DNA of 64,000 bases from Thalassovita taeanensis (lineage in GTDB: Bacteria; Pseudomonadota; Alphaproteobacteria; Rhodobacterales; Rhodobacteraceae), in the NCBI RefSeq assembly GCF_900110775.1, contig NZ_FOEP01000014.1, positions 44,881-108,880 on the forward strand, in the 5' to 3' direction. The position numbers were made by a program, and so were the translations under genes. This document shows, piece by piece, positions 17,403 to 25,555 of the stretch (its first letter is position 1; every line of letters starts with the position of its first letter). The notes beneath the pieces are model-generated. The model saw nothing but the letters and a program-made list of their open reading frames with translations. It was not told where the DNA came from and made no database searches.

Positions 17403-18392
17403 TCAGGCGTTCACGTCCACCACGACACGGCCCTTGACCTGCCCCTTCAGAATATCCGCCCCTAGCTTTGGCAGATCCGCCAGCGTTGCTGGCTGCACCA
17501 TTGCCTCCAGCTTGCCCATCGGCAGATCACGCGCGATCCGCGCCCAAGCGCGTACGCGGTTGTCGTAGGGTTGCATCACCGAATCAATCCCCAGAAGGTT
17601 CACCCCGCGCAGCAGGAACGGCACCACAGTGGCAGGCAATCCCGCGCCTCCGGCCAGTCCCACAGCGGCAACCGACCCGCCGTATTTCATCTGTCCCAGC
17701 ACCCGCGCCAGCATCGCTCCACCGACCGCATCTATACAGCCCGCCCAGCTTTCGGCTTCCAGCGGGCGCTTGACCGTCTCGGCCAGATCCGCGCGCGGAA
17801 CGATCTGCGTCGCCCCAAGCTCCCGAAGATAGCCCTCCGTCTCAGGCCGCCCGGTCACCGCCGCCACCTCGTATCCCAGATGGGCCAGAATTGCCGTCGC
17901 CACCGATCCGACACCACCTGCAGCCCCGGTCACCAAAACCGGCCCGTGCAGATCCTTCAGCCCGTGATCCTCCAGCGCCATCACCGCCAGCATCGCGGTA
18001 AACCCCGCCGTGCCCACCGCCATCGCCGATCGCGTACTCAACCCTTCCGGCAACGGCACCAGCCAATCGGCTCGCACCCGGGCTTTCTGCGCATAGCCAC
18101 CCCAATGTGCCTCCCCCACGCGCCACCCCGTCAAGACGACCTTGTCACCCGGAGCATAGCGCGCATCGCTTGACGCCTCGACGGTTCCAGAAAAATCAAT
18201 CCCCGGAACATGCGGATACTTCCGCACCAAACCGCCCCCGGAACCGAGACACAGACCGTCCTTATAATTGACCGTGGAATATTCCACCGCCACCGTTACC
18301 TCGGCCTCTGGCAGATCATCCAGCCCAATCTGCCGAACCGCCGCATGGGTCTGCCCTTCGGCATCCTTCTCAACAACCATCGCGTTAAACAT
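17403..18392 (-). CDS. acuI: Acryloyl-CoA reductase AcuI-type MDR oxidoreductase
   Basis: A 329-residue medium-chain dehydrogenase/reductase without zinc sites, matching the YhdH/AcuI group. Features are STVNYKDGLCLGSGGGLVRKYP near residue 45 (only its core cited), HVPGIDFSGTV, the NADPH-binding LVTGAAGGVGSVATAIL, and the late GRVVVDVN. AcuI reduces acryloyl-CoA to propionyl-CoA with NADPH and is widespread in roseobacters, where it detoxifies acrylate from DMSP breakdown. The start at 18392 follows a GAGGGAG site; the open frame extends 21 codons further without one. No DMSP lyase or demethylase gene is in the window, so the specific role is inferred from the family. Confidence 0.8.
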   Translation of the reverse strand: MFNAMVVEKDAEGQTHAAVRQIGLDDLPEAEVTVAVEYSTVNYKDGLCLGSGGGLVRKYPHVPGIDFSGTVEASSDARYAPGDKVVLTGWRVGEAHWGGYAQKARVRADWLVPLPEGLSTRSAMAVGTAGFTAMLAVMALEDHGLKDLHGPVLVTGAAGGVGSVATAILAHLGYEVAAVTGRPETEGYLRELGATQIVPRADLAETVKRPLEAESWAGCIDAVGGAMLARVLGQMKYGGSVAAVGLAGGAGLPATVVPFLLRGVNLLGIDSVMQPYDNRVRAWARIARDLPMGKLEAMVQPATLADLPKLGADILKGQVKGRVVVDVNA

Positions 18393-18497
18393 ATCTTCTC
18401 CCTCTTCCCGGCCCTCAGCCCTGCGGACTGAATCCTCTGATTTCACATTTGCCAAATATCCCTGCCGGAGGCTTCGCCCGCCAACAGCACTCGCCGC

Positions 18498-19013
18498 TCA
18501 AAGCCAAGGCCCCGCCTCCGGCATCACAAACACATCGCTAACCCAAGCCTCGTGGCCCGCAGCTGTCACCATCGCATGGATCTGCCCACGATGATGCGCC
18601 TGATGATTGAACATATGTGCGATGCACAAAGCTACCGGCTTACTTACATCGCGCCCCAATGCCCCGGAATGCCACCTCAGATCGCCGACCAGATCCAACG
18701 CATGCAACTGCTCGGCCCACAGAATTACGTGCGCATCGGTGCGAAACCTCTCAGCCCCCCAAACTGGCAGCGTCGGCGTCATCGTTACACTGCCCGCGAT
18801 GCCCCCCGTCGGCGGCACCTTGCCCTCAAAGCGCGACATCCACATCCTGTCAGCCCATAGCACATGGTTCGCTGTTGCCCAGATCGAGCCGAAAAATGCC
18901 CCACGATCAGCATGCAACGCAACGTCATCCATGCTCTCCAGAACGGCTTTCATCATCTTGTTCTGCCAAGCATTGTAGCGCGCCATCGTCAGGCAATATT
19001 GCACCGAGATCAT
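18498..19013 (-). CDS. DinB family protein
   Basis: A 171-residue helical DinB/YfiT-like protein. The pattern of metal-ligand histidines is visible: ANHVLWADRMW near residue 48 and HMFNHQAHHRGQIHAM near residues 132-146. These match the three-His nickel/zinc site of the four-helix bundle. The opening YNAWQNKMM is also typical. Many members are thiol-dependent metalloenzymes such as mycothiol or bacillithiol transferases, but alphaproteobacterial members lack an assigned substrate. The start at 19013 is preferred because GGAAGGG lies upstream and family proteins begin just before the ARYNAW segment. It is about 105 bases upstream of the acuI start, same strand. Confidence 0.8.
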   Translation of the reverse strand: MISVQYCLTMARYNAWQNKMMKAVLESMDDVALHADRGAFFGSIWATANHVLWADRMWMSRFEGKVPPTGGIAGSVTMTPTLPVWGAERFRTDAHVILWAEQLHALDLVGDLRWHSGALGRDVSKPVALCIAHMFNHQAHHRGQIHAMVTAAGHEAWVSDVFVMPEAGPWL

Positions 19014-19449
19014 CCGTTTGGCCCTTCCCCCAATCCGCTGTTCAAGCAGCAGTTCAGCCCGAAACCAGCCAAAGTGCAATCCCGATGACGCTCAGAGCGG
19101 CAATTCACATCCCGCAACGCCGTGAATGCAAAGCACCTGATCGTGCGAGCGCCTTTGGCACCGCCTTGCGGGCGGAAATGGCCGCACCGCTCTGGGCTTC
19201 GGGAAACTAGCTCAGGTGCCGCACCTCGGCATTTCAATCAATGAAACATCACGTCAGCGCACTCGACATGCCCCCCGATTTTCAAAAACCACCAGCCTGG
19301 TTGCGGTCGGACATCTGGCAGGACTCCTGACAAAGGCTGCCGACATTCATCGGCTCTTATGATCTGTAATTGGTATGTGGGCTGCGAAAAATTGTCAGTT
19401 TGCCCTTCTAACTTTTCCGCTGCCGCCCTATATCTGTTCTGTCTCTTCG
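19014..19449. other. Non-coding stretch upstream of tmRNA
   Basis: About 430 bases without a recognisable gene; short frames on both strands lack ribosome sites or family features. The tmRNA promoter should be near the right end. A TATATC at 19429-19434 could be its -10 element, but no convincing -35 is paired with it. Confidence 0.5.
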
Positions 19450-19750
19450 GGGACTATGGACATAAATGCGCTCGTCATAAGCGGATCGGACCCGGGGGCG
19501 GTACCCGGCGACTCCACCAAATCCCGCTCATTTGGCGGCAATGGGGTCGAAACAGGATCGACGAACGTCTAAAGGGGTTAGCTTTGTCTCGGTGAGGTAC
19601 CACCGTTATCGGTCCGAAAAGTACAATTGCAAATGACAATCGTGCTCCGGTAGCAATGGCCGCGTAAGCGGCAGAAGCAACCGAAAACTTAAGTCCTTGC
19701 GCCTAGCAGTGTAAGGCGGGGTTCGCAGGTACCTGGCAACAGAAACCTGC
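19450..19750 (+). ncRNA. ssrA: Transfer-messenger RNA, circularly permuted two-piece type
   Basis: The acceptor piece comes first and ends CGACTCCACCA at 19519. After a 23-base intervening segment (19520-19542) the coding piece starts GGGGTCG at 19543. GGGGTCG and CGACTCC pair over seven bases, rebuilding the acceptor stem from two RNAs. The tag frame starts with the resume codon GCA at 19629 and reads ANDNRAPVAMAA, stop TAA at 19665-19667. It resembles alphaproteobacterial tags, with the ANDN segment recognised by SspB and the hydrophobic AA end recognised by ClpX. Left boundary is approximate. The RNA rescues stalled ribosomes and marks the product for proteolysis. Confidence 0.93.
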
Positions 19751-19756
19751 ATTTTC
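19725..19756 (+). terminator. tmRNA 3' hairpin/terminator
   Basis: GCAGGT (19725-19730) pairs with ACCTGC (19745-19750) and is followed by ATTTT. It probably closes the tmRNA coding piece and ends transcription. Confidence 0.6.
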
Positions 19757-19853
19757 CCGCCCGCATACATTTTTGTGCCCTGCTGTTCAGAGTCTGGAAA
19801 GCATTTGGTTTTATGCCTGTGTTCGTTGAACCGAATTTCACAGGACTGTCAAA

Positions 19854-20279
19854 ATGACCAACTCCGATATTCTGCGTGAATGGTATGCCCGTGTTTGGGA
19901 AAAAGGCGATCTAAGTGCCGTTGACGAACTATTTGTGCCTGATGCAACAGCCGATGGCCTAGTGCCCGAAATGGAAGTTGGCACCGAAGAGTTCAAGATC
20001 CTCGTCGCCACGATTCAAGAACTGATCACCCTGCCCCGCGTCTCGGTCGAAAAAACGGTCGAGCAAGACAATTGGGTGTCTGGGTTCATGACCATGCAGG
20101 CCGAAACACAAGACAAGCGCAAACCCGTGCATGTCTCAGGGATGGTCTTGTGCCGGATCGACGATGGTAAAATCGTCGAAACCTATAATGCATTTGATTT
20201 TGTTGGATTTTTCGAACAGCTAGGTTTGCTTCCGGCAAACACCATCGCGCTGTGCATGTCCGGGGTCGAAATCGGCTGA
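19854..20279 (+). CDS. SnoaL-like / NTF2-fold protein
   Basis: A 141-residue protein with the alpha+beta cone-fold pattern of SnoaL-like polyketide-cyclase relatives. It opens with ILREWYARVWEKGDLSAVDELF, cited only to residue 26, then has a central TIQELITLPRVSVEKTVEQ, and a VSGMVLCRIDDGKIVETYNAFDF strand pair typical of NTF2-like proteins. No catalytic Asp/His set stands out. The final CMSGVEIG is unusual. An AGGA lies about ten bases before ATG 19854. It lies between tmRNA and the chromate module with no sign of shared regulation. Substrate and role are unknown; the fold is shared by isomerases, cyclases and non-enzymatic binding proteins. Confidence 0.75.
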   Translation: MTNSDILREWYARVWEKGDLSAVDELFVPDATADGLVPEMEVGTEEFKILVATIQELITLPRVSVEKTVEQDNWVSGFMTMQAETQDKRKPVHVSGMVLCRIDDGKIVETYNAFDFVGFFEQLGLLPANTIALCMSGVEIG

Positions 20280-20351
20280 TCCTATATACAGCAGGCACTT
20301 CCTACCCTGCTACGTGGGGCCCGTCGTAAAAAACACGCACAGCGTTTCCGA

Positions 20352-20380
20352 TTGACGGATTGGAAGTGCACGGTCTATCA
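20352..20380 (+). promoter_or_regulatory. Putative sigma-70 promoter of chrBA
   Basis: TTGACG (20352-20357), a 17-base spacer and CTATCA (20375-20380). Predicted transcription would start just before the leader hairpin at 20388. Confidence 0.5.
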
Positions 20381-20387
20381 CCCTACT

Positions 20388-20465
20388 CATGGGGTCTGCG
20401 TCCACCCCGTGAGGCTCAGGCCCAAGGCTCGCATCCTTTGTTTCCCATCTCTGGAAGGATGTCTT
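20388..20465 (+). promoter_or_regulatory. Structured 5' leader of chrBA, candidate chrB-motif RNA
   Basis: Two stems are clear. The first pairs CATGGGGT (20388-20395) with ACCCCGTG (20404-20411), one G-U pair. The second pairs CATCCTT (20432-20438) with AAGGATG (20455-20461), which buries the ribosome site GGAAGGA of the next gene. A GC-rich segment (GAGGCTCAGGCCCAAGGCTC) lies between them. An RNA family named chrB motif has been described upstream of chrB-type genes in Rhodobacterales; location and layout fit, but I could not align it. Likely cis-regulation of translation by chromate or a related signal. Confidence 0.5.
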
Positions 20466-21278
20466 ATGCCGTCGTTTACCGAAATCAGCCCAGCACAGTT
20501 GAACCGCCTGATCGGCACACCTTATGCCCCTATCTTGCTAGATCTGCGCCTCGACGAAGACTTTTCCGAAGCCCCGGTTCTGATCCCCGGCGCCCGGCGC
20601 TTTGCCTATGATCGGGTCGGCGATCATGCTGCGGAGTGGGCAGGCGAAACCGTCATTCTGATCTGCCACAAGGGCAAGAAAATCAGCCATGGCGCGGCCG
20701 CCCTGCTGCGCCTGGCAGGAAGCACAGCAGAGGTTCTTGAGGGCGGAATGGTCGCCTGGGTCAGCGCGGGGCATCCATGTGTTTCCACCACCGCGTTGCC
20801 GGGCTTGGGGCAGTACCCCACCAGATGGGTCACGCGCCACCGGCCCAAGATTGACCGCATCGCCTGCCCGTGGCTGATCCGTCGGTTCATTGATCCACAT
20901 GCACAGTTTTTATTCGTGCCCCCTGCGGAAGTGCGGGACGTGGCTGATCGATTTGCAGCGATTCCGTTCGACATCGAGGGCGGTGAATGGTCCCATCAAG
21001 GTAGGGCCTGTACCTTCGACACGATGCTCAGTCGCTTTGCCCTGCACAGTGAGACTCTTGATGCGCTCGCGCTTATTGTGCGCGCGGCGGATACCAATTC
21101 CCATGATTTAGCACCGCAAGCCGCAGGCCTTCTCGCGATCTCCGTCGGGCTATCAAAGCTCTTCAAATCAGACCTGGAACAGATGCAGGCGGGATTTATC
21201 GTCTATGATGCCCTGTATCGCTGGGCTCGGGACGGGCGCGACGAAGGCCACGATTGGCCAGCGGGGATACCGACATGA
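20466..21278 (+). CDS. Rhodanese-ChrB domain protein (chromate resistance)
   Basis: A 270-residue fusion. Residues 1-110 are a rhodanese domain with catalytic Cys67 in LICHKGKKISHGAAALLRLAG (active loop CHKGKK). Residues 120-265 match the ChrB C-terminal domain, with PTRWVTRHRPKIDRIACPWLI, cited to its first 20 residues only, FIDPHAQFLFVPP and the late LYRWARD. In other bacteria ChrB activates or assists ChrA-mediated chromate export. The start at 20466 is set by GGAAGGA seven bases upstream; the open frame back to 20352 covers the promoter. Its stop overlaps the chrA start (ATGA), so the two are co-translated. Confidence 0.85.
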   Translation: MPSFTEISPAQLNRLIGTPYAPILLDLRLDEDFSEAPVLIPGARRFAYDRVGDHAAEWAGETVILICHKGKKISHGAAALLRLAGSTAEVLEGGMVAWVSAGHPCVSTTALPGLGQYPTRWVTRHRPKIDRIACPWLIRRFIDPHAQFLFVPPAEVRDVADRFAAIPFDIEGGEWSHQGRACTFDTMLSRFALHSETLDALALIVRAADTNSHDLAPQAAGLLAISVGLSKLFKSDLEQMQAGFIVYDALYRWARDGRDEGHDWPAGIPT

Positions 21279-22513
21279 TCGCCCCAACCTACGCCGATCT
21301 GTTCCGCGTCTTTGGCCGCATCGGGCTGTTGTCCTTCGGTGGTCCCGCCGCGCAAATCGCCCTGATGCACCGAGAGTTGGTTGAAGAACGTCCTTGGCTG
21401 AGTGAGGAGAATTTTCTCTCGGCCCTGTCGTTCTGTATGCTCCTGCCCGGCCCCGAGGCGATGCAACTGGCCACCTACGCTGGCTGGCGTCAGCGCGGCC
21501 CGCTTGGCGGTTTGATCGCAGGCGGGCTTTTTGTGTTGCCCGGCGCCATTCTTGTCGCCGCTCTGGCGCTGGCTTATGCCCAGTTCGGCCAGCTTCCAAT
21601 GGTGCAGGCGGTCTTTGTGGGTGTTCAAGCCGCAGTGGTGATCATCGTGCTGCAAGCCCTTCAAAAGATTTCGAAAAAATCCCTGACCGGGCGCGATTCC
21701 TATGCCATCGCCGCGCTGTCCTTTCTTGCCATTTTTATACTGCACCTGCCGTTTCCCGCGCTGATCTTCGTTGCTGCACTTTGGGGCTATGCCACCAGCG
21801 CCCCAATACATCTCGCGGCGACCCCCAAAAAAATGCCGCAGTTTCCAACTCGCACGGTACTGCTCTGGTTGGTTCTCTGGCTGGCTCCAATGGCTGTTCT
21901 GGCGCTCAGTGGCCAAACATTCTTAGCCGGAGTTGCACTGTTTTTTGCCAAACTGGCCGTTGTCACTTTCGGCGGAGCCTATGCCGTGCTGGCCTATATG
22001 ACCCAAGCTGTGGTTGACGACTATGGCTGGTTGACCTTGCCACAGATGATCGATGCTCTCGGCTTGGCGGAAACCACGCCTGGCCCGTTGATCTTGGTGA
22101 CGCAATTCGTCGGCATGTTGGCTGGGCATATTCAGGGCGGCGTGCCGCTGGCGCTGATCGCCGGAGGGCTGACCCTGTGGATGACCTTTGTGCCTTGCTT
22201 TTTGTGGATATTCACTGGCGCCCCCTATATCGAGCACCTGTCCTCGCAACCCCGCCTGTCGGGTGCCCTGCGTGCCATCACTGCGGCCGTCACCGGGGTC
22301 ATCCTCAACCTGTCTCTGTGGTTCGCCCTGCACATTCTGTTCGGGACGGTTACCCAAACACGATTTGCCCCACTGCCTGACTGGTCCAGCTTCAATCCGA
22401 CCGCGTTTGCGCTGACCTGCCTGGCCGCAGCACTTCTATTGATCTTGCGAGTCGGGATGCTGCCGACACTTGCACTCATGGCCCTCGCCGGAGCAGCCGC
22501 AACGGTGCTTTGA
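21275..22513 (+). CDS. chrA: Chromate transporter ChrA, two-domain form
   Basis: A 412-residue inner-membrane chromate efflux protein of the long-chain CHR family. The domain repeat is visible: the first half has IGLLSFGGPAAQIALMHREL and LLPGPEAMQLATYAGW; the second half has AVVTFGGAYAVLAYMTQ and LAETTPGPLILVTQFVG. Both GGP/GGA and PGPE/PGPL signatures are therefore present. About ten hydrophobic segments fit the family. It exports chromate, which enters through sulfate uptake. The start at 21275 overlaps the chrB-like stop; the longer frame from 21254 is less likely. Confidence 0.92.
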   Translation: MIAPTYADLFRVFGRIGLLSFGGPAAQIALMHRELVEERPWLSEENFLSALSFCMLLPGPEAMQLATYAGWRQRGPLGGLIAGGLFVLPGAILVAALALAYAQFGQLPMVQAVFVGVQAAVVIIVLQALQKISKKSLTGRDSYAIAALSFLAIFILHLPFPALIFVAALWGYATSAPIHLAATPKKMPQFPTRTVLLWLVLWLAPMAVLALSGQTFLAGVALFFAKLAVVTFGGAYAVLAYMTQAVVDDYGWLTLPQMIDALGLAETTPGPLILVTQFVGMLAGHIQGGVPLALIAGGLTLWMTFVPCFLWIFTGAPYIEHLSSQPRLSGALRAITAAVTGVILNLSLWFALHILFGTVTQTRFAPLPDWSSFNPTAFALTCLAAALLLILRVGMLPTLALMALAGAAATVL

Positions 22514-22597
22514 GCGGCTGTGATTTTTTCGCCTGCCACTCTTTTGTTTTACCCCGAATCCCCTATGCTCTGACGCCAGATGTCAAAGGGAAGACTG

Positions 22598-23062
22598 ATG
22601 GCCCGATCCATTGATTACGGCAACCTCATGCACCAGGCGATGCGCGGCCTGATCCAACAGGTGTTGGAGGACGTGTCAGCGCGCGGTCTGCCCGGCGCGC
22701 ATCATTTCTTCATTACGTTCGACACCACCCACCCGCAGGCTGAACTGGCAGATTGGCTGCGCCAGCGGTATCCCAAGGAAATGACTGTGGTGATGCAGCA
22801 TTGGTACGACAATCTTGAGGTTACCAATGATGGGTTTTATATCACGCTCAACTTCGGCGACAAACCCGAGCCGCTCTATGTGCCCTATGACGCCATAAAA
22901 ACCTTCGTTGATCCCTCGGTGGAATTCGGACTTCGGTTTGAAACCAACGAAGACGATGATGACGACGACGACCCCCTGCCGCCGAACAACGATGATACAG
23001 ACGACACTCCGCGCTCGCACGACGCCGAAGTGGTTCGCCTCGACAGTTTTCGCAAGCAGTGA
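22598..23062 (+). CDS. sspB: SspB-type ClpXP adaptor
   Basis: A 154-residue adaptor that delivers ssrA-tagged proteins to ClpXP. The substrate-binding domain is recognisable from IDYGNLMHQAMRGLI through HHFFITFDTTHPQ and VVMQHWYDNLEV to FGDKPEPLYVPYDAI. Then comes a very acidic linker (EDDDDDDDPLP) and a basic C-terminal peptide VVRLDSFRKQ, the expected ClpX-docking tail. Length and layout match the alpha-type SspB of Caulobacter. Start 22598 is chosen over 22580 because GGGAAG lies upstream at proper distance. The tmRNA encoding its AANDN target lies 3 kb upstream. Confidence 0.9.
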   Translation: MARSIDYGNLMHQAMRGLIQQVLEDVSARGLPGAHHFFITFDTTHPQAELADWLRQRYPKEMTVVMQHWYDNLEVTNDGFYITLNFGDKPEPLYVPYDAIKTFVDPSVEFGLRFETNEDDDDDDDPLPPNNDDTDDTPRSHDAEVVRLDSFRKQ

Positions 23063-23166
23063 CGCCGATCCGTGAATTTTTTGTAAATTCTGATCACGGT
23101 ATATTGCGCGAAACCGCGACTTGGTCACAGTCACCCGCAGGATAAATGCGGGAGAGGACACCCAGA

Positions 23167-23724
23167 ATGGCAAGCGATTTCGCGGTATTTTTTGGCGAGA
23201 TGATGCGCCGCCCCACCGAAGTTGTGGCGATCGCCCCTTCATCTGCCGCCGTTGCACGGCGCATGACCGAAGGGATGGACAAGGTCAAAGGTCCGATTGT
23301 CGAAATCGGCCCCGGCACCGGCAGTTTCACCAAAGCCATTCTGGCGCAGGGCGTTGCGCCTGAACGTCTGACCCTGATGGAAATGAACCCACGCTTTTGC
23401 GAAACCCTGCGCGAAAAATTTCCCGGCGTGACTGTGTTGAACCGGCCTGCGCAGGATATCGAACTAATCGGACTACGTGATATCGGCGCGGTGATCTCTG
23501 GCGTTCCAGTGCTGGCACGACCGCAGATTCAGCGCGACGTGGTCGGTCGCGCCTTCCGCGTCATGGCGCCAGAAGGCATTTTCACTCAGATCACTTACAG
23601 CACAAACGCTCCGATCTCGGATGAGATGCAGGCCGAGCTTGGTGTCTCAGCTGAAAAGCGCGCGACTGTCTGGGCCAATTTGCCGCCGGCCCGCGTGTTT
23701 GTATTCCGTCGTATGCAACATTGA
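23167..23724 (+). CDS. PmtA-like SAM-dependent phospholipid N-methyltransferase
   Basis: A 185-residue class I methyltransferase. The SAM-binding motif I is VEIGPGTGSFTKAIL at residues 44-58, followed by an acidic residue after LTLMEMNPRF. LNRPAQDIEL and GAVISGVPVL form motifs II and III. Size and sequence resemble the Rhodobacter PmtA group that methylates phosphatidylethanolamine toward phosphatidylcholine, but the RsmA-like rRNA dimethyltransferases share the same motif I, so the substrate is inferred. The N-terminal AVFFGEMMRRPTEV, an amphipathic helix, favours membrane attachment. The start at 23167 follows GAGAGGA; the earlier ATG at 23146 does not. Confidence 0.75.
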   Translation: MASDFAVFFGEMMRRPTEVVAIAPSSAAVARRMTEGMDKVKGPIVEIGPGTGSFTKAILAQGVAPERLTLMEMNPRFCETLREKFPGVTVLNRPAQDIELIGLRDIGAVISGVPVLARPQIQRDVVGRAFRVMAPEGIFTQITYSTNAPISDEMQAELGVSAEKRATVWANLPPARVFVFRRMQH

Positions 23725-23778
23725 AATTCTCTGCAAAACAGGTAACAAGTCGGCAAATTCCCGTTTGGAGGCTGACTG

Positions 23779-25170
23779 ATGACCATGACCCGCACCGAAA
23801 CCGACAGCTTCGGCCCGCTTGAGGTTCCCGCAGATAAATATTGGGGCGCGCAAACACAGCGCTCCATAATAAACTTCCCTATCGGCTGGGAGCGTCAGCC
23901 TGTGGCGATCATCCGCGCCCTTGGCGTGATCAAAAAGGCCTGCGCGCTGGTGAACATCGCGCAGGGTGACATGCCCGCCGAGCTGGGCAACAATATCGCC
24001 GCCGCCGCAACCGAGGTGATTGACGGCAAGTTTGATGACAATTTCCCGCTGGTCGTCTGGCAGACTGGCTCTGGCACCCAATCGAACATGAATGCGAACG
24101 AGGTGATCTCGAACCGCGCGATTGAAATGATGGGCGGAGTGATGGGCTCAAAAAAGCCAGTACACCCCAATGACCATTGCAACATGGGCCAGTCCTCGAA
24201 CGACACCTTCCCGACCGCGATGCACGTCGCCATTGGCATGATGGCGCGCGACACCCTGCTGCCCGGACTGGAAAAATTGCACGCCGCCCTGTCCGCCAAG
24301 TCCAAGGAATTCAACAATATTATCAAGATCGGGCGCACCCATACGCAGGATGCAACCCCACTGACACTGGGTCAGGAATTCGGCGGCTACGCACATCAGG
24401 TTTCTCAGGGCATGATGCGGGTGAATAAAATACTTCCCGAGATCTACGAACTGGCGCAGGGCGGCACTGCCGTCGGCACCGGGCTGAATACCAAAAAAGG
24501 TTGGGACACCCGCGTCGCAGCACAGATCGCCGAGATCACCGACTTACCCTTCGTGACCGCGCCCAACAAATTCGAAGCCCTCGCCGCGCATGATGCCATG
24601 GTAATGTTCTCGGGCGTACTGAAAACCATCGCCGCCTCTCTGTTCAAGATCGCCAATGACATGCGTCTTCTCGGCTCTGGTCCGCGTTCGGGTCTGGGCG
24701 AGCTGATCCTGCCGGAAAACGAACCCGGAAGCTCGATCATGCCCGGCAAGGTCAACCCGACTCAGGCCGAGGCCCTGACCATGGTCTGCGCCCACGTCAT
24801 GGGCAACGACGCTGCCGTTGGCTTTGCAGGGTCTCAAGGGCATTTTGAACTCAACGTCTATAACCCGATGATGAGCTATAACGTCCTGCAATCCATGCAA
24901 CTTCTTGGTGACGCCGCCAGCAGCTTCACCGACAACATGGTTGTCGGTACTCAGGCCAACGTGGTGCGGATCGACAAGCTGATGAAGGAATCACTGATGC
25001 TGGTCACCGCGCTGGCCCCGACCATCGGGTATGACAACGCCACCAAAGTGGCAAAGACCGCCCATAAAAACGGCACAACCCTGAAAGAAGAGGCAATCGC
25101 GCTTGGCTTTGTCGACGCGGAAACCTTCGACCGCGTGGTCCGCCCCGAAGATATGATCGGGCCAAAGTGA
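23779..25170 (+). CDS. fumC: Fumarate hydratase class II
   Basis: Converts fumarate to L-malate in the TCA cycle. At 463 residues it has the standard class II length. The fumarase/aspartase signature [11 protein letters not shown] is present near residue 318, with [20 protein letters not shown] around 96 and [20 protein letters not shown], split after its first 12, around 186. The N-terminal [19 protein letters not shown] is also typical. This oxygen-stable tetrameric form has no iron-sulfur cluster. Its stop overlaps the next start (TGATG at 25168-25172), coupling it to two tiny genes. Confidence 0.96.
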   Translation: MTMTRTETDSFGPLEVPADKYWGAQTQRSIINFPIGWERQPVAIIRALGVIKKACALVNIAQGDMPAELGNNIAAAATEVIDGKFDDNFPLVVWQTGSGTQSNMNANEVISNRAIEMMGGVMGSKKPVHPNDHCNMGQSSNDTFPTAMHVAIGMMARDTLLPGLEKLHAALSAKSKEFNNIIKIGRTHTQDATPLTLGQEFGGYAHQVSQGMMRVNKILPEIYELAQGGTAVGTGLNTKKGWDTRVAAQIAEITDLPFVTAPNKFEALAAHDAMVMFSGVLKTIAASLFKIANDMRLLGSGPRSGLGELILPENEPGSSIMPGKVNPTQAEALTMVCAHVMGNDAAVGFAGSQGHFELNVYNPMMSYNVLQSMQLLGDAASSFTDNMVVGTQANVVRIDKLMKESLMLVTALAPTIGYDNATKVAKTAHKNGTTLKEEAIALGFVDAETFDRVVRPEDMIGPK

Positions 25171-25343
25171 TGCCTGAACCGGTCAATCTGAACCGGGTCA
25201 GAAAAGAAAAGGCGCGGGCCGAGAAAAAGGCCCGCGCAGATCAGAACGCCGTGAAATTCGGGCGGTCCAAGTCGGAAAAAAAGCAAGAGCACGCCCTCGC
25301 CGAAAAGGCCCGCCGTGATCTTGAGGGGCACGAACGCGAATGA
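25170..25343 (+). CDS. DUF4169 family small basic protein
   Basis: A 57-residue highly charged protein, almost entirely Lys, Arg, Glu and Ala. The start [20 protein letters not shown] and the central VKFGRSKSEKK match the DUF4169 pattern (NLRRARK, RFGRTKAE). It is predicted as one long helix with no membrane segment. The start shares a base with the fumC stop and its own stop overlaps the next gene (ATGA), so all three are translated as a chain. Function unknown. It is too short for many gene callers, but the overlap pattern and family resemblance support it. Confidence 0.8.
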   Translation: MPEPVNLNRVRKEKARAEKKARADQNAVKFGRSKSEKKQEHALAEKARRDLEGHERE

Positions 25344-25555
25344 GCACCCGCCCCATCAAACGCTCGCTGACCCTGAAAGGTCACCGCACCAGCGTGTCGC
25401 TAGAAGATGAGTTTTGGCAGGCTTTTCGTGAAATTTGCGCCGAAAAGAAAAAGCCAATCAATGTCTTGGCCGCCGAAATCGATGCCTCACGCGAAGCCGA
25501 CACCGGCCTGGCTTCAGCCATTCGCCTATATGTGCTGCGTCACTTTCGCGGCTAG
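25340..25555 (+). CDS. Ribbon-helix-helix domain protein
   Basis: A 71-residue protein of the RHH_4 type. The beta strand is RPIKRSLTLKGHRTSVSLE and is followed by two helices (EDEFWQAFREICAEKKKPI and DTGLASAIRLYVLRHF), the fold of Arc/MetJ-like dimers. Such proteins usually bind DNA as dimers through the N-terminal strand. With DUF4169 it forms a conserved-looking pair translated from the fumC message, so it might regulate that message or locus; this is inference. The stop TAG lies in CTAG, shared with the convergent P450 stop. Confidence 0.82.
   Translation: MSTRPIKRSLTLKGHRTSVSLEDEFWQAFREICAEKKKPINVLAAEIDASREADTGLASAIRLYVLRHFRG

Noticed and set aside
19010..19237. A 75-codon minus-strand frame upstream of the DinB-like gene
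   Set aside because: Cys/Arg-rich composition without ribosome site; the DinB start at 19013 is better supported.
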